From Hufsiella ginkgonis (lineage in GTDB: Bacteria > Bacteroidota > Bacteroidia > Sphingobacteriales > Sphingobacteriaceae): DNA of 64,000 nucleotides. Both the position numbers and the translations under genes were made by a program. The stretch lies in assembly GCF_009834915.1 (NCBI RefSeq), contig NZ_WVHS01000001.1:1488001-1552000 (forward strand), given 5' to 3'. Positions 33,099 to 42,456 of this stretch are shown in pieces. The number at the start of each line of letters is the position of its first letter. Positions within the stretch are counted from its first letter, which is position 1. A model generated the notes under the pieces. That model ran no database searches and was not told the DNA's origin. It saw only the letters and a program-made list of their open reading frames with translations.

Positions 33099-34052
33099 TT
33101 ATTTTTTGGCGAGCGTGTATTTGGCCCAAAAGTCTGTCGGGGTGAACATCGCCTGGCGATCGTCGTTTCCGCCGCCGCCGCCACCACCGCCACCTGGACG
33201 GTTCCCGCCTCCGAAGCCGCCACCACCTCCTCCTCCGAAGCCGCCGCCACCTCCGCCGAATCCACCGCCACCACGGTTTCCGCCGTTGTTGCCTCCTCCG
33301 AAGCCGTTTCCGCCAAAGCCGCCGAGGTTCAGCCCGTTCACACGAACGTTATAGGAAAACTCTTTGCTGTCGGGTTTTAACCCCATGGATTCGAGCGGAA
33401 TAGAAAGCTCGTAAGTGAAAAGGCCTGCTTCATCAAATGAAGCCGAGGCTTTAACGCCATATTCGTTGTAAATGGAAATAACGCTGTCGGTAATGTTTTT
33501 GAAACCCAATACCTTGATCTCTTTCACACCGGCAAGCTCTGTTTTATGACGTGCAAGCGTCGCCGAGTCGCGTTGCGCCTGGCTCATTTGCGGGCCGCCC
33601 GGACCGCCGAATCCGCCACGGCCTCCTTGTCCGCCCTGGCCTCCAAATCCTCCGCCACCCGGCTGACCCTGGCCCCTGCCCTGCTGCCCGCGTGTACGGG
33701 TTACCAGCGGGTAAGTAACTACGTAAGCGTCTTTCAGTTTCTTCTTGTTATCGGTATTAATCGCCAGGCTGATGCCGCCCAGCATGATCTTGTTATTGGT
33801 CTGGGCGTCGTTTGACTGGATCACCAGGTAAAGGTTCTTGTCGTCGTTAGCCAGCGTGTACATTAGCTTGGTGGCTTTGTTGGTAGCCTGTAGTGCCTGC
33901 CATTCTGCCGACTTGCCGTCTACTTTTACCGCCGATGCCCAAACGGGGGCGGCCTGTACATCCTCTTTTTGCGCGACGGCTGTCATGGTGAAGCCTGCAA
34001 GCGCAAGAGTGCCTATGGTTAATTTAATCCGGGTTATCAATTTCGATTTCAT
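33099..34052 (-). CDS. Secreted CBM9/DOMON-like protein with two Gly-rich loops
   Basis: A 317-aa exported protein (signal peptide to about VAQKE, residue 28; start ATG 34052 chosen for that reason). The ordered parts resemble a CBM9-like beta sandwich: VDGKSAEWQAL (44-54), NDDKNLYLVIQSND (69-82), YELSIPLESMGL (214-225), EFSYNVRVNG (231-240) and a last strand DFWAKYTL (307-314). Two low-complexity loops interrupt it: 121-154 (Gly/Gln/Arg) and 243-296 (Gly/Phe/Asn, with runs such as GGGGFGGGGGG). No enzyme motif. The two-component genes lie just upstream and the three barrels downstream on the same strand. Confidence 0.8.
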   Translation of the reverse strand: MKSKLITRIKLTIGTLALAGFTMTAVAQKEDVQAAPVWASAVKVDGKSAEWQALQATNKATKLMYTLANDDKNLYLVIQSNDAQTNNKIMLGGISLAINTDNKKKLKDAYVVTYPLVTRTRGQQGRGQGQPGGGGFGGQGGQGGRGGFGGPGGPQMSQAQRDSATLARHKTELAGVKEIKVLGFKNITDSVISIYNEYGVKASASFDEAGLFTYELSIPLESMGLKPDSKEFSYNVRVNGLNLGGFGGNGFGGGNNGGNRGGGGFGGGGGGFGGGGGGGFGGGNRPGGGGGGGGGNDDRQAMFTPTDFWAKYTLAKK

Positions 34053-34160
34053 ATTTTTTACAATGAACAATTTTAACTATCTCTATTTGCCTGCTAAAAT
34101 GAATGATACAAGCACGTGTGTAAATTGCGACCAAAAGGCCTTTTTTAGCTATTTTAACAT

Positions 34161-34886
34161 TTATTCCTGGTGGCCGATATAAGCCATCAGGTTATCCCGG
34201 TAATTGTCGCTTACGGGGATCTCGTCCTGCTGCACCATGATCCTGTTTTTCTTAAATGCCGAAATCTTATCAAGTGCAACGATATACGATTTATGCACCC
34301 GCATAAACTTCGCCGGCGGCAGCTTTTCTTCCATGTACCGCATGCTTAAACGCGTGATCACGGCTTTTTGTGTATCGGCCAGGAAAATCTTGATATAATC
34401 CTTCAACCCTTCGATGTAACGGATGTCGTCGATACGTATACGAACGATCGAATAATCGGCATTTACAAAAAGGTGATCCTGCTCCGGTTTGGCCACCGGC
34501 GTTTTTACCGGTTCTTTTTGCTGTTCGCGAAGTGAGAACAGCTCCCATGCCTTGTTCACCGCTTTCATAAAACGTTCGAAAGGAACGGGTTTAACGAGGT
34601 AGTCCACCACGTCGAGGTTAAACCCATCGAGTGCATATTTCTCATACGCGGTTACCATGATCACCATTGGCGGGTTGGTAAGGCTGCTTAGGAACTGCAA
34701 TCCCGACAGCCCGGGCATCTGGATATCCAGGAAGATCAGGTCTACGGGCTCCTTACGTATCAGCTCCATGGCATCCATGGCATTTTTGCATTTGCCGGCC
34801 AGCGAAAGGAAAGGCACCTGGCTCAGGTTATCTTCCATGAGCTCGAGCGCAAGCTTTTCATCGTCCACTAACAGGCAGCGCATCAT
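34161..34886 (-). CDS. LytTR-family response regulator
   Basis: A 241-aa response regulator. Receiver domain (1-115) with the acidic pocket VDDE, phosphorylated Asp 54 in IFLDIQMPG, and the Lys in [12 protein letters not shown]; then a linker and a LytTR DNA-binding domain (about 135-240; [36 protein letters not shown]). Its ATG overlaps the TGA of the kinase gene (ATGA), so the pair is translationally coupled. It is the only response regulator in the window. The nearest downstream genes on the same strand encode the secreted Gly-rich protein and three barrels, its most likely targets. Confidence 0.95.
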   Translation of the reverse strand: MMRCLLVDDEKLALELMEDNLSQVPFLSLAGKCKNAMDAMELIRKEPVDLIFLDIQMPGLSGLQFLSSLTNPPMVIMVTAYEKYALDGFNLDVVDYLVKPVPFERFMKAVNKAWELFSLREQQKEPVKTPVAKPEQDHLFVNADYSIVRIRIDDIRYIEGLKDYIKIFLADTQKAVITRLSMRYMEEKLPPAKFMRVHKSYIVALDKISAFKKNRIMVQQDEIPVSDNYRDNLMAYIGHQE

Positions 34887-36028
34887 GCTAATTTGATTTT
34901 AAGATCTGCCACAAAAACACTGCCTGTTTGCATAATATCCATGTTAAAATTGTCTTTGTACAGGAGCTCCAATCGTCTTCTTACGTTCACCAGGCCAATG
35001 CCCGAGCTTTTATCTTTCGAGTCCTGCTGCGGAGCGATGGTGTTCATTACCTTAAAATCGAGCCAGCCGGTTTGTTCGTTGATGGTGAGCAGGATGTTTA
35101 TCTGGGGGTTTTCTACCATTCCCACACCGTGCTTAAAAGCATTTTCCACAAAAGGTGCAAGCAGCATAGGCTCGATGGTTATACCCCCGGTATTTTCCGG
35201 CGGGTTAAAGGTAATAGTTACATCGTCACCAAAACGCAGGAGCTGCAGATTGATATAGCTTTTAAGGTAACTGATCTCCTTATCGAGTGTAACTTTTTCG
35301 TCATCATTCTCATAGAGCATATATCGCATCAGATTGGAGAGCTGGATGAGCGAAGGCTCGAGCAGGTCAGACTTTTTCCGCGCCAGCGAAACCATGTTAT
35401 TGAGGATATTGAAAATGAAGTGCGGGCTCACCTGCGACCGTAAAAAGCTGAGCTCGGTTTTTAGGTTTTCGTTTTCTTTTTCCTTCCGGATCTTAGACTG
35501 GATAGAATTATCGAGCTGCAGCCGGTAGATAAAACTACTGCAGACCACGAAGAAATACGGGAGCAGCCTGAACCACAATTCGCCGATCTTCCACCAAATC
35601 CAGATAAACATACCTGAATCAGGTCCGGGACCTCTCGGTCCGCGTCGTCCGCCCCGAGGCCCCCCCGGGCCTCCCGGCCCCTTGCCCTCATGCACTTCCC
35701 TTTCGAACTTGTCGAAATCCATCTTGTCTACGAGCTCCGAGATCAGGTCAGACAAAAAGTAAAGTATCGCGATACTGGCGATAACCGTCACCACGTACAC
35801 CAGCATCCCCCGCTGGCGGTAGATCACGGGATAAAGGTAGTACGTGTTCAGGTAAAAGAGTATGGCGAGGATCACCTTATAAGCCATTACCTTGTACTGC
35901 CAGTCTGTAAATCCCTTCCACGTTTCGGTATTCCTGAAAATGTAAGGGGAGAAGATAATCAACCCCCAGAACAGGATGTGCAGCAGCGGTTGAATATATC
36001 TGTTTGAATAAAAATTTTTCAGGTTCAT
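34883..36028 (-). CDS. LytS/His_kinase-type sensor kinase with Gly/Pro/Arg-rich periplasmic loop
   Basis: A 381-aa inner-membrane kinase (start ATG 36028; a GTG two codons earlier is possible). Four membrane helices (roughly 13-33, 50-68, 76-97, 141-168), then a His_kinase domain with [14 protein letters not shown] (His about 203) and a HATPase_c domain ([32 protein letters not shown]). With the kinase in the cytoplasm, the loop between helices 3 and 4 (about 98-140) is periplasmic. It is the only sizeable one and carries a [11 protein letters not shown]-type segment. This matches in composition the Gly-rich inserts of the downstream genes. Confidence 0.93.
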   Translation of the reverse strand: MNLKNFYSNRYIQPLLHILFWGLIIFSPYIFRNTETWKGFTDWQYKVMAYKVILAILFYLNTYYLYPVIYRQRGMLVYVVTVIASIAILYFLSDLISELVDKMDFDKFEREVHEGKGPGGPGGPRGGRRGPRGPGPDSGMFIWIWWKIGELWFRLLPYFFVVCSSFIYRLQLDNSIQSKIRKEKENENLKTELSFLRSQVSPHFIFNILNNMVSLARKKSDLLEPSLIQLSNLMRYMLYENDDEKVTLDKEISYLKSYINLQLLRFGDDVTITFNPPENTGGITIEPMLLAPFVENAFKHGVGMVENPQINILLTINEQTGWLDFKVMNTIAPQQDSKDKSSGIGLVNVRRRLELLYKDNFNMDIMQTGSVFVADLKIKLA

Positions 36029-36133
36029 TGGCACGAAAGTACCGGTAATACTAACCCTGATCAGACATTATAGCCAAAGCGTAACTTTTCAGCGACGAAA
36101 GTGCCCGTTTTAGCGACATTGCTTACGTACGTA

Positions 36134-37387
36134 TCAGGCGTTTTCTTCCCACACTTCAGCCAGGTGAACGATCGTTTTAACGGCATATTCCATATCCTGC
36201 ACCGATATCCATTCCTGTTTGCCGTGAAATGCGTGTTCGCCGGCAAAGATATTCGGGCAAGGCAGCCCCATAAACGACAGGCGAGAACCATCCGTACCAC
36301 CACGGATCCGCTGTGGCCGGGGAATAAGGCCGGCACGTTCGATGGCCGTAACCGCATGTGCAGCCACGTGCGGATGGTTGCGCAGTATCTCCTTCATATT
36401 GCGGTATTGTTCGGTTACCCGCAGCTGGTACGAGGAGTTGGGAAAATGACGCATCACGTCGTCGGCTATCGCTTCCAGCAGCCGCCGGTGTGCAGCCAGG
36501 CCTTCGGTGGCGAAATCACGAAGAATAAACTCAATGGTGGCTTCTTCCACGCTCCCCGAAATACTTACCGGGTGAATAAAGCCCTGTTCGCCTTCGGTGC
36601 TTTCGGGTGAGAGTTTTTCGACCGGCAGGTTTGCCACGATGGCCGATGCGATCTTGATAGCGCTTTCCATCCGCCCTTTGGCGAACCCGGGATGCGCGCT
36701 CACACCGGTGATGGCCAGGACTGCCCCATCTGCAGAAAAGGTTTCATCTTCCAGCGAGCCCAGTGTTTCTCCATCTACCGTATAGGCATAGTCTGCGCCC
36801 AGCCTTTCGAGGTTCACGAGGTTCACGCCCCTGCCGATCTCTTCATCAGGAGTAAACAGGAGGCGGATAGTTCCGTGCTTAACTGCAGGATGACTGACGA
36901 GGAAGTTGGCGGCATCCATTATTTCGGCGAGCCCCGCCTTATTGTCGGCGCCCAGCAGCGTTCTCCCGCTGGCGGTAATGAGGTCGTTACCTAGCTGGTG
37001 CGGCAGATCAGGATGCTCGGATTTACGGATCACAACAGCGGGATCATCGGGCAGCACCAGGTCGTTGCCCTGGTAGTTGGCATGGACGATGGGTACTACG
37101 CCTGCGCCGCTGCAATCGGGCGAAGTATCCATGTGCGAGCAAAAACAGATCACCGGAACATTTTTAGTGGTGTTGGAGGGGATGGTGGCATATACGTAGC
37201 CGTTTCCGTCTACCGCTGCATCGGTAATTCCCATTTGGTGAAGCTCGTCTGCCAGGATGCGGGCCAGGTTAAGTTGTTTTGCTGTCGACGGACAGGTTGC
37301 CGAGGCGGGGTCAGATTGTGTATCGACCGTTACATAGCGTAAAAAACGCTCTTTGGCCGTAAAAGTATATTGATCGAAATAATCCAT
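36134..37387 (-). CDS. pepT: Peptidase T (tripeptide aminopeptidase)
   Basis: Cytoplasmic dizinc M20 peptidase (417 aa) releasing the N-terminal residue of tripeptides. Metal and catalytic motifs: CFCSHMDTSPD, LLGADNKAGLAEIM, LLFTPDEEIGRG, YTVDGE and the C-terminal RIRGGTDGSRLSFMG. N-terminal RFLRYVTVDTQSDPASATCPST is characteristic of PepT. Length is normal. It stands alone, divergent from the next gene across an AT-rich 43-base gap. Confidence 0.96.
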   Translation of the reverse strand: MDYFDQYTFTAKERFLRYVTVDTQSDPASATCPSTAKQLNLARILADELHQMGITDAAVDGNGYVYATIPSNTTKNVPVICFCSHMDTSPDCSGAGVVPIVHANYQGNDLVLPDDPAVVIRKSEHPDLPHQLGNDLITASGRTLLGADNKAGLAEIMDAANFLVSHPAVKHGTIRLLFTPDEEIGRGVNLVNLERLGADYAYTVDGETLGSLEDETFSADGAVLAITGVSAHPGFAKGRMESAIKIASAIVANLPVEKLSPESTEGEQGFIHPVSISGSVEEATIEFILRDFATEGLAAHRRLLEAIADDVMRHFPNSSYQLRVTEQYRNMKEILRNHPHVAAHAVTAIERAGLIPRPQRIRGGTDGSRLSFMGLPCPNIFAGEHAFHGKQEWISVQDMEYAVKTIVHLAEVWEENA

Positions 37388-37430
37388 AGGAATAATATTT
37401 AATTCTTAATTAATTTAATTATCTTCGTGT

Positions 37431-38135
37431 GTGAACAAGATAGTATTGATCATCCTCCCGCTGTTTTGTGGCGCCGTACAAATATCGGTTGCCCAGGTTA
37501 ACTATTACAAGTTAAACGTTGACGTTCGAGATGGTTTTACCCGGGCGTATGCCGACGTAGATTCTTACACGCCGTTAAAAAATGCTTCGCTGGCCTCTTT
37601 CGGCATCCGGCTGAGTCCCTATTTTACGTTAGGTACGGAGCTTCAATACGGTATGATCTCTGCGGGCGACAGTATCCGTGATCCGCACCAGCGATTTTTT
37701 CGCAATGCCTATTCGGCGGTAAACATGTTCGCGGTTTTCTATCCTTCCTGTTTTTTTGATGAGCGACGCATGCCTCTTACCAGGAAGATAGAGCCCTACC
37801 TGCGCCTGGGCGCCGGGGTGGTGTACAACCGGATCACCAGCATCAAGCGGTCAAAATTGAATGCAAACGGGGCAAGGTATGTCTTCCCGGGCGATCAACA
37901 AAGCGTTGAACCTTGTTTCCCCGTGGAGGCGGGATTGGCACATTTCTTTACAGATGATTGGGGTTACCCCCGTATCGGTATCAAGGTCGCTTACCAGTTT
38001 ACGGTAACTATGGCCGAAGGGCTGGACGGGTATGCCGATCCGGCCGCGTTATTCAGGAACAAGAGTCCCGATATGTATGGATTAGCTTCCATTGGGCTAA
38101 CCATACTTTTCGGTCCTGTTGGCTTTCACTGGTGA
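37431..38135 (+). CDS. Exported protein of unknown function, probable outer-membrane beta protein
   Basis: A 234-aa protein starting at GTG 37431; the first 20 residues form a signal peptide ending near SVAQV. The rest alternates hydrophobic and polar residues, with glycines and aromatics as in small outer-membrane barrels (FGIRLSPYFTLGTELQYGM, LRLGAGVVYNRI, IGIKVAYQFTVT), and ends on an aromatic GPVGFHW, like a barrel targeting end. No family recognised. A TATCTTCG at 37420-37427 resembles a -7 box but is only 3 bases before the GTG, which would make a nearly leaderless mRNA. Confidence 0.65.
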   Translation: MNKIVLIILPLFCGAVQISVAQVNYYKLNVDVRDGFTRAYADVDSYTPLKNASLASFGIRLSPYFTLGTELQYGMISAGDSIRDPHQRFFRNAYSAVNMFAVFYPSCFFDERRMPLTRKIEPYLRLGAGVVYNRITSIKRSKLNANGARYVFPGDQQSVEPCFPVEAGLAHFFTDDWGYPRIGIKVAYQFTVTMAEGLDGYADPAALFRNKSPDMYGLASIGLTILFGPVGFHW

Positions 38136-38965
38136 CCGGTTTTTTTCCTGATCACCAGGTTTTTGTTTTGTGCTTTTGCCACGGCTTCCATAAATTGCTG
38201 CATTTCGGTGTATTTGGCGGCGGGGATGACGTGTGCGCTGAATATGAACTTGTTTATCACCTTAACCTGGTTTTTTCCGCGTCGTAAGCGTAGGTGGCAT
38301 CGTAGGCGCCGCAGGTGAACTTCGTGCTGGTATTCCCGACTGTCTCGGCTACGAATCAAAAGGGGGGTTGATCAATGGATTTACCGCGAACGGCGCGAAG
38401 ATATCCGGCTTGAAGTAAATGTAGTCGCCATCATTGTTCAGATCCTGTTTAAAGTCGACAGCTGTGTTGCCTGAAGCATATCGATATCTGCATTTTCAAA
38501 CTTCCAGCGCGGAGATCTTTATAGTTGGATCAACGTTTTTCAATTGATCCTTATATCTATCCCCGGTGGTGGATTTGAAATCCCGTGCCGACTCAAACGG
38601 TGATCAATTCACTGTACCTGATCTCCGGTTTCCATTCACCAGGTTGATGGTTTGCGCCTGTACCACATAAATGTTTTCGGAACGGCCGCCGGTGTAGCAT
38701 TCTATATGGATGCTGGCCTCATCTTTACCTTTATCGTTAAGGATTTTAATGCGTTTCTGTCGCTCCGTAATAATACCGGAATCGATATCATCATACACGT
38801 CGGCTTTATCAAAAAGCAGCATGGCGTTGGCGTCTTTTTCAAAGTCACATTTTTTAGTTCGAGGTCGGCGACTTCCATTTTTCCAAAAGCACCGGTATTG
38901 GTTTGCGCGGGCGTAGCGGTTGTCGTAAAACATAAGAGAGCAATTAAACGGACGAGCTTATTCAT
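38126..38965 (-). pseudogene. Decayed DUF3857 (transglutaminase-like) gene
   Basis: Fragments of one protein family lie in order on the minus strand but in different frames. A start with signal peptide and FGKMEVADLELKNV (from 38965), then in another frame FEKDANAMLLFDKADVYDD, ERQKRIKILNDKGKDEASIHIE and QAQTINLVNG (to about 38640), as in DUF3857 N-terminal domains. After a large gap come KDQLKNVDPTIKISALE, a shift to FENADIDMLQATQLS, a shift to DGDYIYFKPDIFAPFAV and PLINPPFDS before a TAG, and finally FIFSAHVIPAAKYTEMQQF to the end at 38126. About 280 codons remain of a family usually above 600, so a central deletion plus several frameshifts are present. The end overlaps the convergent gene. 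Confidence 0.8.
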
Positions 38966-39127
38966 GAATAGTAGTTCAGGTTGGAAATAAGATAGAAGAA
39001 ATCTGCATTAAACCCGCGTTTTCAGAATAAATCAACCCGTATGCGCGGTGTATTTCTTACTAATTTAACGTGGTGGCGCGGTTGCCTGTTATTTTGCTAT
39101 CTTTAAGCTCTAAACCTATTTCCCTTA

Positions 39128-41197
39128 ATGAGTTGCCTTACCGACGCGGTTTATCGGTGTTCTTACGTATTAGTGGTCCTGTTGCTGGTAGTCGGCAGTT
39201 CATGTGATCGCACTCCTGGTAAGGCAAAGGTCAAAGATCCGTTTGCAGGCTATATCGCTACCGCCAATAAGCACGTGGGTGAAGACCTGGAGCGCGTATT
39301 CCGCTATGTAGATTCGATGTACCGCAGCACGCCTGACCACACGGTACTTGAAAAACTCGGCTACTACAATTTCTGCAGTGCCAACTACTTCAACGTATTT
39401 CATGACAATGCCAGGGCTGTAGCCTATTCAGACAGTATGGTGGCCATTATAGAAAAAGATAACAACCAGGAAAAATACCCGGAACTGGCAGTGCTCGGCT
39501 ACATTTCCAGGGGAGAAACCAACTTTGCCGCGGGAAGGTATAACGTAGCCTACAACGCTTTCTTTAAAACGAAGCTTTTGGTAAGACAGACCCTGGACTC
39601 TTGCGCACTGAGCGATTACAACTATCGCCTCGGCATGGTGCTCTACAAACAGCAGCGTTACCATAAAGCTGCGGCTTATTTTAAGGAAGCATTTGATGGT
39701 CTGGGTACTTGCCCTGATAAAAAAGCGGTGTTCTGGCGTCGCCAGGAGATCCTGAACAACACCGCTTTAAGCTATTCGAAAACGGAACTCATCGACAGCG
39801 CTTTTCTTTACTATGACAAGGCGTTGGCCTTTATCAGCAGCGGGGTATCTCTTTATGACGATCCCTTTATGATCAACCTCGGGAAAGCGGTAATGTATGG
39901 CAACCAGGGCGATGTTTTCCTGAAAAAGGGAGATAGCCTTTCGGCCGAAAGGCTGTACCTGAAAAGTGCGAAGATGAACTCACAACAGGGCTACGAGGTG
40001 AACGACATGATGTTTACCCGCATTAAACTGGCCCGGTTGTACAAAGAGGAAGGACGTAAAAACGACATGTACGTCCAGTTACAGCTGGTACGCAATACGC
40101 TGGATACGCTGGACAACCGCGAGGTGCGTACCCGGTGGAACGAGTTGATGAATGATTACTACTCGTCAGTAGATCAGCCGGCGAACGCCTATCCTTTCCT
40201 CAAAGAATACAACCGGCTGAAAGATTCGGCCAGGATAAGTACCCGGCAACTGCTGAGCGGCGATGCCAACGTGCAGCTGCAATCGCTCGAAAAACAATAT
40301 GAGATCGACATCTTGAAAAAGAACACGCAGCTGCAGCGCCTTTACCTGCATATCGTGATCACCATCTCGGTGCTCACGCTGGTGATCCTGTTCCTGATCT
40401 ATAAATATTGGCGACGGTCTAAGGAAAACGTAAAATCCCTTGCTTCGCTTAACGAAACGGTAAAGCAGCAAAACGAGGCGCTGGGCAATACCCTCGCGGC
40501 CCTGAAGCTGAGCAGCCTGGAGAAAGACCGCATCCTTCGCGCCGTGGCGCACGACCTGCGCAACCCGATCGGCGGTATTGCCTCCGTAAGCGAACTGATG
40601 CTGAGCGAACCCGATGCGCCACTTGACCAGCGCGAAGAATTGCTTGGCCTGATCAACAGTACCTGCACCGATTCCCTGTTGCTGATTAACGAGATCCTCG
40701 AAGCGGCCAACACACAGGATGCGGGTAATATGCCGCTGCAGCCGGTAGAGATCAACACCGTGATTACCAATTGTATAGAGCTGCTTCGGTTTCGCGCCGC
40801 GGAAAAGGCGCAGGACCTGTCGGGAAAGCTCGGCGTTGAACCGCTCGAATTACACATCAACCGGGAAAAGATCGGGCGTGTGGTGAACAACCTTATCAGC
40901 AACGCGATAAAGTTCAGCCCGCGGGGAAGCACCATCGTGGTGAGCACACATAACCAGCCGCACAAACTGCTCATCTCGGTAAAGGATAACGGCATCGGCA
41001 TCCCAGCCGAGATACAACCCAAGATCTTCGACATGTTTACTTCCGCCCGCCGTAAAGGTACCACCGGCGAAAAACCCTTTGGCCTGGGGCTTTCCATCAG
41101 CAAACAAATCGTGGAAGCACATAAAGGCCGCATCTGGTTCGACAGCGAAGAGGGAAAAGGGACCACGTTTTTCGTGGAACTAAGAAAGAATCATTGA
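39128..41197 (+). CDS. TPR-containing sensor histidine kinase (exported sensor part)
   Basis: A 689-aa kinase. The N-terminus has a signal/lipobox-like sequence (VLLLVVGSSC, Cys about 33); a periplasmic part of some 370 residues made of tetratricopeptide-like helical repeats follows (YNYRLGMVLYKQQRYHKAAAYFKEA and others), then a coiled-coil stretch, one membrane helix (about 408-428; LHIVITISVLTLVILFLIY), a second coiled coil, HisKA with AHDLRNPIGGI (His 475), and HATPase_c (NNLISNAIKFS, DNGIGIP, GLGLSISKQIV). No receiver or regulator gene is adjacent. This TPR-kinase layout is widespread in Bacteroidota; its ligand is unknown. Confidence 0.9.
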   Translation: MSCLTDAVYRCSYVLVVLLLVVGSSCDRTPGKAKVKDPFAGYIATANKHVGEDLERVFRYVDSMYRSTPDHTVLEKLGYYNFCSANYFNVFHDNARAVAYSDSMVAIIEKDNNQEKYPELAVLGYISRGETNFAAGRYNVAYNAFFKTKLLVRQTLDSCALSDYNYRLGMVLYKQQRYHKAAAYFKEAFDGLGTCPDKKAVFWRRQEILNNTALSYSKTELIDSAFLYYDKALAFISSGVSLYDDPFMINLGKAVMYGNQGDVFLKKGDSLSAERLYLKSAKMNSQQGYEVNDMMFTRIKLARLYKEEGRKNDMYVQLQLVRNTLDTLDNREVRTRWNELMNDYYSSVDQPANAYPFLKEYNRLKDSARISTRQLLSGDANVQLQSLEKQYEIDILKKNTQLQRLYLHIVITISVLTLVILFLIYKYWRRSKENVKSLASLNETVKQQNEALGNTLAALKLSSLEKDRILRAVAHDLRNPIGGIASVSELMLSEPDAPLDQREELLGLINSTCTDSLLLINEILEAANTQDAGNMPLQPVEINTVITNCIELLRFRAAEKAQDLSGKLGVEPLELHINREKIGRVVNNLISNAIKFSPRGSTIVVSTHNQPHKLLISVKDNGIGIPAEIQPKIFDMFTSARRKGTTGEKPFGLGLSISKQIVEAHKGRIWFDSEEGKGTTFFVELRKNH

Positions 41198-41254
41198 TAC
41201 GCTTTATAAAAACAAATCGTTTAATTAGTTGGTACCTATTTAAAGCGGTAACCT

Positions 41255-42451
41255 ATGAAACGCAGAGAGTTCCTGAAAAACACAGCGCTGGTTTCGGGCG
41301 CTTGGATGATCCCTTCCTTTCTGAAACCTTTTGAGGCGATGGCGTTCGATGCGCTGCCGGGACATAAGAACCTGGTGATCATCCAGCTTTCGGGAGGTAA
41401 CGACGGCCTGAACACCGTGGTTCCGTACGGCATGGATGCCTATTACCAAAAGCGTAAAACCATCGCGATAGCGCCGGCAGCGGTGATTAAGCTGAACGAG
41501 GTCCAGGGACTTAACCCAGAAATGGCCGCTTTGCGCGAGATTTATGACCAGGGATGGATGAACGTGATCAATAGCGTGGGCTATCCCAATCCGGACCGGT
41601 CGCATTTCAGGTCGATGGACATCTGGCATACGGGCAGCGATGCTAACCAGTTTCTTACCACCGGCTGGATCGGGAGATATCTTGATTCTAACTGCCAGAC
41701 ATGCAAGTTCCCGTATACGGCCATCGAGGTTGACGATACCCTATCGCTCGCCATGAAAGGCCTTACTAAAAAAGGCATTGCTGTAAGCGACTACGGGCAG
41801 CTGTATCGCAATACGCGCGAACCGTTTTTTAAAGACCTGGTAAAAGAACACGGCGATAACCTGACGGAAGACAACATGGGCTACCTCTATAAAACCATGA
41901 TCGAAACGTATTCGTCGGCAGATTATATTCAAAATACCGCCAAAACCTACCAGGCGAAGGGCGTATACCCGCAAACAGGATTTGCTAACCAGCTAAAAAC
42001 GGTGTCGCAATTCATTAACGCGGGGCTGCAAACGAGTATCTATTATGTATCGCTGGGCGGGTTCGATACGCATTCGGGGCAAATAGCGCAACAGGGGCGC
42101 CAGTTGAAAACTTACGCAGAAGGCGTGGCGGCCTTCCTGAAAGACCTGCACCAAACCGGTAAGCTGGATGAAACGCTGGTGCTCACTTTCTCGGAATTTG
42201 GCCGGCGGGTGGAGCAAAACGCCAGCAACGGCACCGATCACGGTACCGCCAACAACGTGTTCGTTTACGGCGGCAAGCTCAAAAAAGCGGGTATTTACAA
42301 TGATGCGCCCAACCTGACCGACCTGGAAGAGAACGACCTGAAATTCCAGGTGGACTTCAGACAGGTTTATGCCACCGTACTCGACAAATGGCTTGCAGTG
42401 AACAATAGCGATATCCTGGATAAAAGCTTTAAAGGACTTGATTTTATTTAA
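41255..42451 (+). CDS. DUF1501 protein with Tat-type signal
   Basis: A 398-aa exported protein. The N-terminus MKRREFLKNTALVSGAWMIP has the twin-arginine pattern and a hydrophobic stretch. DUF1501 hallmarks follow: LVIIQLSGGNDGLNTVVPY (37-55), HFRSMDIWHTG, and the C-terminal LVLTFSEFGRRVEQNASNGTDHGTAN (sulfatase-like metal site residues). The family belongs to the alkaline-phosphatase-like fold but no reaction is established. The DUF1800 gene begins 5 bases after the stop, so the two are co-expressed; the order is DUF1501 first. Confidence 0.92.
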   Translation: MKRREFLKNTALVSGAWMIPSFLKPFEAMAFDALPGHKNLVIIQLSGGNDGLNTVVPYGMDAYYQKRKTIAIAPAAVIKLNEVQGLNPEMAALREIYDQGWMNVINSVGYPNPDRSHFRSMDIWHTGSDANQFLTTGWIGRYLDSNCQTCKFPYTAIEVDDTLSLAMKGLTKKGIAVSDYGQLYRNTREPFFKDLVKEHGDNLTEDNMGYLYKTMIETYSSADYIQNTAKTYQAKGVYPQTGFANQLKTVSQFINAGLQTSIYYVSLGGFDTHSGQIAQQGRQLKTYAEGVAAFLKDLHQTGKLDETLVLTFSEFGRRVEQNASNGTDHGTANNVFVYGGKLKKAGIYNDAPNLTDLEENDLKFQVDFRQVYATVLDKWLAVNNSDILDKSFKGLDFI

Positions 42452-42456
42452 GCGTT

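Noticed and set aside
33077-33316. A 79-residue Ala/Glu/Val-rich reading frame on the minus strand
   Set aside because: It is a shadow of the Gly-rich codons of the secreted protein gene in another frame.
37420-37427. -7 promoter box TATCTTCG for the exported protein gene
   Set aside because: It would place transcription start at or inside the GTG start codon, and matches only five of six positions.
38126-38359. Independent small gene of 77 codons
   Set aside because: Its sequence is the C-terminal end of the decayed DUF3857 gene and the upstream part is frame-shifted noise.
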